A stretch of DNA of 21,934 nt from the NCBI GenBank assembly GCA_035653295.1, contig DASRCB010000205.1, positions 1-21,934 of the forward strand. The letters are read 5' to 3'. The position numbers were made by a program, and so were the translations under genes. A model generated the notes under the pieces. The model saw only the letters and a list, made by a program, of their open reading frames with translations, ran no database searches and was not told the DNA's origin. This document shows, piece after piece, positions 16,084 through 21,934 of this stretch. The first letter of the stretch is position 1, and each line of letters begins with the position of its first letter. The stretch is from DASRCB01 sp035653295. GTDB taxonomy: Bacteria > Acidobacteriota > Terriglobia > Bryobacterales > Bryobacteraceae.

Positions 16084-19000
16084 ATGAAACAGCCGCATTG
16101 TGTCCTGGGCGTCACCGCCCTCTTCCTGATTCCATCCGCTTTATTCGCTCAGCTCACGTTTAATACCGTCCCCACGCGCATTCTGGGGCAGGCCGTCATC
16201 CAGCAGCAGATTACCGCTACGGCGCCAAACCTCGCCGAAGGCCGGGAGCTCTATTTTCCGCAAGCGATCGCCGCCGACACGTCGGCCAGCCCCGCCATTC
16301 TTTACGTGGCCGATACCGATAACAACCGCGTTCTGGGGTGGAAGAACTCGGCCACCTTCGCAAACGGGGCTCCGGCCGACCTTGTGATCGGGCAGCGCGA
16401 TTTCTACTCCACGCAGCCGCAGGGGCCGGGGCACAGTATTACCTACGGTTTGAGTTCGCCAACTGCGGTCGTGGTGGACAGCGCCGGCAGCCTGTACGTG
16501 ACGGATTCCGGCAATAACCGCATTCTGCGGTTCCCGAAGCCGTTCTCCCAGACGTCAGGCAACGTCCAGCCCGATTTCGTGATCGGACAGGCCAGCCTGA
16601 ACACCAACAATGCGAACCGCGGCGGCTCGCCGGCGGCCAATACGCTGGCCACCACCAGCGGCGGCGGCATACTCCAGGCCGGTCTGACCTTCGACACCGG
16701 CGGCAACCTCTGGGCTTCCGACCCGGGCAACAATCGCGTTCTGCGATTCCCGAAAGCGGCGCTGGCAGGCAAGACCTTCGGCCCCGCAGCGGACCTGGTT
16801 CTCGGCCAGCCGAACTTCACCAGCAATGCGCTGCCGGCAAATCCCGTCAACAACGACAAGAGCTTCGTCGCCCAGCCTGCTGGTCTGGCATTCGACCAGA
16901 CCGGCTATCTCTATGTAGCCGATTCCGGGAACCGTGTTCTGGTATGGTCGCCATCGCCGGGGACGGGAACGGGCGCCGGCCGAATTCTGGGCGTGGATGT
17001 GCCCACGCAGCAGAACCCGAACCCTCCCGCCGTGAGCGCGAAGACCCTGAAGTCGCCCAGCGGCGTGGTGGCCGTCGGCATCGGCGTCTACGTCATGGAC
17101 ACCGGAAACAACCGCATTCTCGGCTATCCGCCTCCCTCGCAATGGCCGGATGAAACCACCTCATTCGCGCCTCCGGCCAATGTGGTGATTGGTCAGCCCG
17201 ATTTCGCCAGCTCGAAGCCGAACCAGGGACAGCTGCAACCCGGCGCCGGCGCCTTGTTTGCGCCTACGGGCGCCGCTTATACGGGCACGGACCTGTTCGT
17301 CTCCGACGCGAATAACAACCGCGTGCTCGATTTTCCGGTGAGTGGAGGCGCTGTCGCCGCGGGGGCCACGCGAGTCCTCGGGCAGACTACGTTTCAGTAC
17401 CGCGCGCTCAACCTGATTGAAGGGCGTGAAGTCTTCTTCAACGGGACCGATCCCGCTCTCGGGCTCAACATCAGCGGCGCCGGCCTCGCGGTCGATACCA
17501 GATCGAATCCGCCGCACCTTTATGTTTCCGACACCGGCAACCATCGCATTCTGGGCTTTAACGACGTTCGCAAAGTCACCAACACCAGCAAAGCGGATAT
17601 CGTGATCGGCCAGCCGGATCTCAGCAGCAATATTGTCAATTACCCGAACAACGACCCTGCCAGTCCCAGCGCATCGGGTCTCTTTCTCCCGGAGAACATC
17701 GCAGTGGATGTGTCCGGGAATCTCTGGGTCGCGGACTTCGGCAACGCTCGCGTGGTTCGTTTCCCAACGCCTTTTGCGGCCGGGCATTCCGGGGCCTCCG
17801 CGCAGGCCAACCTGGTTCTGGGTCAGTCATCGCCAAACGGACCGACCATCACGGGAGCGGCCGCCAATACAATGACCGGACCGTACGGCATCGCGATTGG
17901 CGCAACCGGCAACGTGTTTGTATCCGACTTCTCGCTGAACCGGGTGGTGCTGTTCCGCCAGCCGAGCGGCGGTGATTTCCGTACCGGACAGAATGCCGAC
18001 GGCGTTTTTGGAGAACCGGACCTGTTCACCTCCACCGTTCAATCCGGAACCTCAGGGCTGAACTCGCCCCGCGGCATCGCCGTGGACAGTTCCGACCGGT
18101 TGTATGTCGCGGACTCGGGCAACGGTCGAGTGGCTATCTTCGCGAATGCATCCAGCGCGCCGCCGGGGCCCCCTCCCTCGCTGTCGCTGAGCAGCCTGGC
18201 GTCTCCCAACGCCGTGGCCTACAGCGTTTCGGATGGAACCATCTGGGTCGCCAACAGCGGCGCGAGTACAGTGCTGCAGTACCCGTCCTACAACCTGCTG
18301 CCTCTCAATCCATCGCCGATCGCCACCCTGAATTCGGCCAGCCCACTGGCTCTGACGGTGGACACCTCAGGCAACCCGCTGGTGGCGGAGGCGGTGAATC
18401 GCGTCTCGTTCTACTATCCGGCCATGCGTATGGCCAACTCCGCAAATTACTTCCCGCGGTATGCGCCCGGCATGCTCGCCAGCTTGTTCAATATCGGGAG
18501 CGGCCACTTCGGCCCGGCCAAGGCGCAGTTCAATACCGTTCCACTGCCGACGCAGCTGGGCGACGTACAAGTTCTCGTGGCTGGCAAGGCCGCACCGCTG
18601 CTGTATGTTTCACAGCAGCAGATCAATTTCCAGATTCCCTCATCAACGCCTGTCGGTCTGCAGGAAGTCGATGTGCTGCGCGTCTCCACCGATGAGGTGC
18701 TGGCCAGTAACTTCTTCCAGATTGAGGCGACCTCGCCAGGCTTGTTCACCAGCGATGCTACCGGTCAGGGGCAGATCGCCGCTGTCAATGTGGATGACGG
18801 AACCATCAACAGCCAGACGCATCCGGTGAAGGCGGGGCATTTCATTTCCTTGTATGGCACAGGTCAGGGAGCCGTTGTCGGCGGGCCGCCGGACGGTACG
18901 CCATCGCAGGGACAGGTGAAGACCCAGATTCAGCCGCAGGTGTATATGGGAGGCGCAACTTACATCCCGCAGTCCGATGTCGAGTACTCCGGGCTCGCTC

Positions 19001-19152
19001 CGGGGTATATCGGCCTGTGGCAGATCAACGCAAAAGTCCCCGCGGATGCGGCGCCGGGCGCTGTGACGGTATTCGTCAACCTGAACGGCGCGATCAGCAG
19101 CCTTCTCGATACCGGGCAGCGCATCACCACGACGATCTACGTGACGCAGTAG
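16084..19152 (+). CDS. Secreted NHL-repeat beta-propeller protein with TIGR03437 C-terminus
   Basis: About 1022 residues. A signal peptide (hydrophobic VLGVTALFLIPSALF, cleavage near FAQ-L) supports the ATG at 16084; an upstream in-frame GTG (16033) only adds charged residues. About twelve NHL-type blades follow, each with a hallmark such as LYVADTDNNRVLGW, LYVTDSGNNRILRF, LWASDPGNNRVLRF or LYVSDTGNHRILGF, alternating with a linker of type ADLVIGQPDF. The pattern TRILGQ...LAEGRELYF near residue 50 recurs as TRVLGQ...LIEGREVFF near 442, so the region looks like two propellers that arose by duplication. The last 210 residues are a TIGR03437 module (QQQINFQIP, SLYGTGQG, LWQINAKVP). NHL propellers bind proteins, RNA or glycans and have no single activity; this one acts outside the cytoplasm. 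The tspO-like gene starts four bases after its stop. Confidence 0.93.
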   Translation: MKQPHCVLGVTALFLIPSALFAQLTFNTVPTRILGQAVIQQQITATAPNLAEGRELYFPQAIAADTSASPAILYVADTDNNRVLGWKNSATFANGAPADLVIGQRDFYSTQPQGPGHSITYGLSSPTAVVVDSAGSLYVTDSGNNRILRFPKPFSQTSGNVQPDFVIGQASLNTNNANRGGSPAANTLATTSGGGILQAGLTFDTGGNLWASDPGNNRVLRFPKAALAGKTFGPAADLVLGQPNFTSNALPANPVNNDKSFVAQPAGLAFDQTGYLYVADSGNRVLVWSPSPGTGTGAGRILGVDVPTQQNPNPPAVSAKTLKSPSGVVAVGIGVYVMDTGNNRILGYPPPSQWPDETTSFAPPANVVIGQPDFASSKPNQGQLQPGAGALFAPTGAAYTGTDLFVSDANNNRVLDFPVSGGAVAAGATRVLGQTTFQYRALNLIEGREVFFNGTDPALGLNISGAGLAVDTRSNPPHLYVSDTGNHRILGFNDVRKVTNTSKADIVIGQPDLSSNIVNYPNNDPASPSASGLFLPENIAVDVSGNLWVADFGNARVVRFPTPFAAGHSGASAQANLVLGQSSPNGPTITGAAANTMTGPYGIAIGATGNVFVSDFSLNRVVLFRQPSGGDFRTGQNADGVFGEPDLFTSTVQSGTSGLNSPRGIAVDSSDRLYVADSGNGRVAIFANASSAPPGPPPSLSLSSLASPNAVAYSVSDGTIWVANSGASTVLQYPSYNLLPLNPSPIATLNSASPLALTVDTSGNPLVAEAVNRVSFYYPAMRMANSANYFPRYAPGMLASLFNIGSGHFGPAKAQFNTVPLPTQLGDVQVLVAGKAAPLLYVSQQQINFQIPSSTPVGLQEVDVLRVSTDEVLASNFFQIEATSPGLFTSDATGQGQIAAVNVDDGTINSQTHPVKAGHFISLYGTGQGAVVGGPPDGTPSQGQVKTQIQPQVYMGGATYIPQSDVEYSGLAPGYIGLWQINAKVPADAAPGAVTVFVNLNGAISSLLDTGQRITTTIYVTQ

Positions 19153-19156
19153 GGCC

Positions 19157-19633
19157 GTGCAGTACCTCATCACCCCGCTCATCGCCGTCGCGACGGGCGG
19201 GGTATGCGCCTTGCTGGCCCGCAGCGGCATGCCATGGTTTCGCACGCTTCGGGTCCCGCAATGGCCCATTCCTGCCAGGGCGCTCGCCGTCATATGGGCA
19301 GTGCTGCTGGCCATGGGCGCGGTTTCGGCGATCCTGGCCTGGAACGCGACGCCCGCGGAAGCTCATTCACAGTTGGCGGCCGTGTACCTGGTGAACGCCT
19401 TTCTTCACCCGGCGTGGTGCTACATGCTTTTCGTGCGCCATCAGATCGGCTCGGCGACGCTGGACGCTGCTCTGATGGCCATCGGCACAGCAGTCATCGT
19501 GCTCGATGTTTATCCGGCATCAATGGCCGCCGCTCTGCTCGTCCTGCCGCTGTTCCTGTGGGTACTGTTCGGAATGTATCTGAGCTTCGCGATCTTCAGG
19601 ATGAACGTGCGCGGCGGGCCGGCAGAGGGATGA
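19157..19633 (+). CDS. tspO: TspO/MBR-family membrane protein
   Basis: A 158-residue protein with five membrane helices (about 4-22, 41-62, 74-93, 100-117, 122-146), the usual TspO size and topology. Family landmarks: GGVCALLARSGMPWF at the first helix end; PQWPIPARALAVIWAVLLAM in place of the W-x-P-P loop and second helix; LVNAFLHPAWCYMLF for the N..W..LFF helix; and LPLFLWVLFGMYLSFAIFRMN for the last helix. TspO proteins bind porphyrins and related ligands and are linked to stress and tetrapyrrole handling; the ligand here is not established, and the second proline of the WxPP motif is shifted. The GTG start lies four bases after the NHL gene stop, which implies one transcript. No strong ribosome site is visible, so coupling is likely. 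Confidence 0.88.
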   Translation: MQYLITPLIAVATGGVCALLARSGMPWFRTLRVPQWPIPARALAVIWAVLLAMGAVSAILAWNATPAEAHSQLAAVYLVNAFLHPAWCYMLFVRHQIGSATLDAALMAIGTAVIVLDVYPASMAAALLVLPLFLWVLFGMYLSFAIFRMNVRGGPAEG

Positions 19634-19753
19634 CGTTGATCGCTTTCTTCCGCGCCTGTGCAGTCGCCCAGGGCCGGTCACAACCCGAGCGAAAACCGAT
19701 AACTCTCATACCGGCCGCTACTTACGCATAAAATTCCTACCCCTGAAGTTCGT

Positions 19754-19787
19754 TTTCGCCCCCTCGCATGATAAACGTTGGGCGAAA
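19754..19787 (+). promoter_or_regulatory. Leader inverted repeat reaching into the ribosome binding site
   Basis: TTTCGCCC (19754-19761) and GGGCGAAA (19780-19787) pair perfectly over 8 bases with an 18-base loop, extendable by one T-G pair. The right arm takes in the first bases of AAGGAG (19786-19791), the Shine-Dalgarno site 10 bases before the ATG at 19802. It could limit translation of the following gene. Confidence 0.35.
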
Positions 19788-19801
19788 GGAGAGCTTCATC
19801 C

Positions 19802-20422
19802 ATGAGCTCCTCAGCACAGATTCTCGCGAATCAAAAGAACGCGACCTCCTCAACCGGCCCGCGTACCGACGCCGGCAAAGCAACGTCCAGCCAGAACGCC
19901 GCAAGCCACGGCCTGACCGGCAGCTTCCGAGTCCTTCCTCATGAAAACCAGGCCGCCTTCGACGCCTGCCTCGCTCGCTATCGCGAGGAGTTCCAGCCAA
20001 CGACCGAGCACGAGCGCTTCCTGGTCGAGCTGATGACGCAATCCCGCTGGGAGCTCCAGCGCACGAATCGCCTCATCGCCGCTGTCCTCGAGCGCCTGGC
20101 GACCGCTCCGGATGCGGGCGCGTCCTCGCCGGACGCCGCCATCGCCGCCGCGCTGATCGGACGAACTGCCGATGCCTTCACCACATTGAAGCGCTACGCC
20201 GCCGCCGCCGAGCGCACCTATCTGCGCTGTTCCCGCGAGCTTACCCAGAATGCCGCCCGCCGCGCAAAGCAGGCCGCCATCGTCGCCGCAGCCCGCCTCT
20301 GGGCAGACTCGAGGCCCGAACCAAACGAACCCAAACTGCCCGTTGCGGAGCCGAAGAAACCGCGCAAACCAACCCCCGGCGTCCCATTTACCGACGAAGA
20401 TCCCCTGAGCTGGCGTCTGTAG
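19802..20422 (+). CDS. Conserved hypothetical protein, STGPRT..GK..NA..HG family
   Basis: A 206-residue soluble protein. The N-terminus NQKNATSSTGPRTDAGKA followed by SSQNAASHGLTG (about residues 10-40) is a signature I have met in many small Acidobacteriota proteins of unknown role. The middle (about 50-170) is helical and rich in Ala, Arg and Glu (ERFLVELMTQSRWELQRTNR; RTYLRCSRELTQNAARRAKQ). The tail is Pro/Lys-rich and ends in DPLSWRL. No catalytic motif is seen. The ATG at 19802 follows AAGGAG (19786-19791); an in-frame TTG at 19778 lies before that site and is rejected. The gene is convergent with the zinc-ribbon gene. The 168 bases before it hold no gene, only the leader repeat. Confidence 0.85.
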   Translation: MSSSAQILANQKNATSSTGPRTDAGKATSSQNAASHGLTGSFRVLPHENQAAFDACLARYREEFQPTTEHERFLVELMTQSRWELQRTNRLIAAVLERLATAPDAGASSPDAAIAAALIGRTADAFTTLKRYAAAAERTYLRCSRELTQNAARRAKQAAIVAAARLWADSRPEPNEPKLPVAEPKKPRKPTPGVPFTDEDPLSWRL

Positions 20423-20470
20423 TAGCCCAGCATCTTCATGGGACGGCTGAAGCCAACGCCACCAGTTTGC

Positions 20471-20716
20471 TTACGCTGCGGAGGAGGACTTTTCGCGAAT
20501 ACCGCCGGCCAGTGGTTTCGTGCTGTAGAACTGGAGACGGCAGAAGATGCAGTGATACAGCTTACCTTTTCGCAGCTTCGCCAGCAGGCTGGAAGGGGCG
20601 CTCGACATGCGATCGATGTGGTCGCGGCGTTTGCGCAGGACCACCCGGGAGGTGCCGCAATCCGGACACCGGCAAACGGAATCGCTCTGTTCCGGGTCGT
20701 TCGGATCCTTGATCAT
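20471..20716 (-). CDS. Small zinc-ribbon protein
   Basis: An 81-residue protein with two CxxC knuckles: CPDC (Cys17, Cys20) near the N-terminus and CIFC (Cys56, Cys59) near the C-terminus. Between them is a basic stretch (VVLRKRRDHIDR) and a helix. This resembles small proteins of the form CPxCG...R-rich...YxCxxCxxRF, for which I know no function; nucleic acid binding is a guess. It is the last gene of the polX-Nudix operon: AAGG of its ribosome site sits against the Nudix stop codon, with 8 bases between stop and ATG. That arrangement is good evidence that it is a real gene. Confidence 0.8.
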   Translation of the reverse strand: MIKDPNDPEQSDSVCRCPDCGTSRVVLRKRRDHIDRMSSAPSSLLAKLRKGKLYHCIFCRLQFYSTKPLAGGIREKSSSAA

Positions 20717-20724
20717 CGTATGCC

Positions 20725-21243
20725 TTACTTTAACTTTCTCCAGGCCAGATAGCCAATCATTGTCTTCCCGTCGACGATCATTCCAGTACTAATACTGTGT
20801 TCCAGTTCACTGACGCTGAACCATCGGATTTCGATACGCTCGTCATCCATATTCTTCGGCGGACCGGCCGTCAGAGCTGTAGCCTCGTAGATCGTCATCT
20901 TCTCCGCGACATACCCAGGACTCGGGTAGAACGATATTAGTTTCCTCCACTTGCGAGCCCGGTAGCCGGTTTCCTCGCGGAGCTCGCGTTTGGCTGCGGC
21001 AAGCGGGGTCTCGCCGTCATCCACCTTACCGGCGGGCAATTCCCACAGCGATGCGCGAGCGGGCAGCCGGTATTGGCGGACAAGCAGGATCCGGTTCTTC
21101 TCGTCGGCGGCGAGCATGACCGCCGAGCCGGGGTGCTGCACGATATACCGTTTAATTTCGAACCCGTCCGGATCGACGGCGTGATCGAGCGTGACGCGGA
21201 AGATGGGCGTCTTCAGCTTCTCTTTCGAAGAGATGGTCTTCAT
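20725..21243 (-). CDS. Nudix hydrolase, ADP-ribose pyrophosphatase type
   Basis: A 172-residue protein with a perfect Nudix box (GX5EX7REUXEEXGU) at residues 72-94: it starts GKVDDGE and ends RELREETGY, with the metal-binding glutamates in REXXEE. SLWELPAGK before it and SFYPSPGYVAEKM (about 104-116) after it are typical of ADP-ribose/nucleoside-diphosphate-sugar pyrophosphatases. It would hydrolyse such compounds to AMP and a sugar phosphate using Mg2+; the exact substrate is not fixed by sequence alone. The ATG overlaps the stop of the PHP-domain gene (ATGA on the minus strand), so the two are translationally coupled, and the zinc-ribbon gene follows by 8 bases. Confidence 0.93.
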   Translation of the reverse strand: MKTISSKEKLKTPIFRVTLDHAVDPDGFEIKRYIVQHPGSAVMLAADEKNRILLVRQYRLPARASLWELPAGKVDDGETPLAAAKRELREETGYRARKWRKLISFYPSPGYVAEKMTIYEATALTAGPPKNMDDERIEIRWFSVSELEHSISTGMIVDGKTMIGYLAWRKLK

Positions 21244-21934
21244 CGAGTCTTCAGTTCCTCCAGCAGGCGGTCGGCGGGCAGGGTGTTGAGAACGTCGCCG
21301 GGCTCCAGCCAGCCCCTCCGGGCCATGAGGACTCCATACGGCATGTTCAGGAGGTGGCGCGGGTGGTGGGCGTCAGTGGAAATGGTAAAGCGGGCGCCTT
21401 TGGCTTTCGCCGCGCGCGCGAGCGGACCGCTGAGGTCGAGCCGCTCGGGACTGGCGTTGATCTCGAAACAGATGCGGCGCCGCGCCGCTTCGCTGGCGAC
21501 CAGATCAAAATCAAAGGGGTAAGGTTCGCGGTTCAGCAGGATGCGGCCGGTCGCATGGCCGATGATGCGCAGCGAGGGCGATTGCAGCGCGCGCATGAGC
21601 CGGTCGGTCATCTCCGCGGGCTCGATATTCATGTAGGCGTGAACGCTGCCGATAACGATGTCCAGTTCGGCCAGAGCGTCCTCGGCAAGGTCCATCATCC
21701 CATCCCGGCGGATGTCGCATTCGATTCCGGAGAGGATGCGAATCCCCAGACTGCCGCTGCTGTTCAACTCGCGCACGCGGCGGGCGAAGGCGACCACGCG
21801 ATCGTCGTCGAGGCCGTTGGCCATGGCCAGCGCCTTCGAATGATCGGTTATGGCGATATATTCATAGCCGAGCGCGCGGGCTGCCTCGGCCATCTCTTCG
21901 AGGCTGGCGCGTCCGTCGGTCTCGGTGGTATGCA
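21240..21934 (-). CDS. polX: PolX-type DNA polymerase, C-terminal PHP domain (5' part beyond window)
   Basis: 230 residues are visible; the frame is open to the window edge, where it begins HTTETDGRASLEE, so the ATG at 21893 is internal. This is the PHP metal-dependent phosphoesterase domain in the version at the C-terminus of bacterial family X polymerases: H-TTETDGR, YIAITDHSKA, GIECDIRRDG, VIGSVHAYM, IIGHATGR and STDAHHP supply the His/Asp/Glu metal ligands. In PolX this domain has 3'-5' exonuclease and AP-endonuclease activity used in base excision repair. I infer that the polymerase part lies to the right; a free-standing PHP phosphatase cannot be excluded from this fragment. It is the first visible gene of an operon with the Nudix hydrolase. 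Confidence 0.85.
   Translation of the reverse strand, partial: HTTETDGRASLEEMAEAARALGYEYIAITDHSKALAMANGLDDDRVVAFARRVRELNSSGSLGIRILSGIECDIRRDGMMDLAEDALAELDIVIGSVHAYMNIEPAEMTDRLMRALQSPSLRIIGHATGRILLNREPYPFDFDLVASEAARRRICFEINASPERLDLSGPLARAAKAKGARFTISTDAHHPRHLLNMPYGVLMARRGWLEPGDVLNTLPADRLLEELKTR

Noticed and set aside
21240..21893. A complete 217-residue PHP protein starting at the ATG at 21893
   Set aside because: The frame continues to the window edge with the conserved HTTETDGR segment that belongs to the PHP metal site, so the ATG is internal.

Overview
This looks like a chromosomal stretch of an Acidobacteriota bacterium, probably of the Solibacter/Bryobacter type. It is GC-rich and densely coded. 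Two proteins (12651-14594 and 16084-19152) carry the secreted C-terminal module that TIGR03437 describes in Candidatus Solibacter, and 19802-20422 has an STGPRT..GK..NA..HG N-terminus that I know mostly from Acidobacteriota. This assignment rests on domain style, not on a marker gene. No phage, insertion sequence, rRNA or CRISPR array is visible.

Left third (1-9563): a two-component signalling island in two divergent operons. On the minus strand, reading 5058 to 1, lie three sensor proteins that each begin with a receiver (REC) domain. They are a REC-PAS protein whose kinase core has lost its catalytic motifs (3553-5058), a REC-PAS-HisKA_2 kinase (2005-3519), and a REC-PAS-HisKA-HATPase-REC hybrid kinase that runs off the left edge (1-1949). 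On the plus strand a single-domain response regulator (5407-5862) overlaps by ATGA a 1234-residue membrane kinase with five PAS-type modules, a PocR ligand-binding domain and a phytochrome-like kinase core (5859-9563). The 348-base divergent region between them holds three short inverted repeats, one of them a perfect 17-bp palindrome.

Middle (9625-12654): a Tat-exported FAD-dependent alditol oxidase with its key residues intact; a decayed toxin-antitoxin locus, in which an intact RelB/DinJ-type antitoxin is followed by only the C-terminal 37 codons of a YafQ-type toxin; tRNA-Asp(GTC); and an unrecognised multi-pass membrane protein.

Right-middle (12651-19633): a secreted serine hydrolase of the class C beta-lactamase fold with a TIGR03437 tail, a SAM-dependent methyltransferase with two tail repeats that resemble the same module, a secreted NHL-repeat protein made of two related propeller halves with a TIGR03437 tail, and a TspO-family membrane protein four bases behind it.

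Right end (19802-21934): the STGPRT-type protein of unknown function, convergent with a minus-strand operon encoding the PHP end of a PolX-type DNA polymerase (cut by the window edge), a Nudix hydrolase that overlaps it by ATGA, and a small zinc-ribbon protein. The strongest candidates for something undescribed are the pseudokinase in the REC-first sensor array and the methyltransferase fused to extracellular-style repeats.
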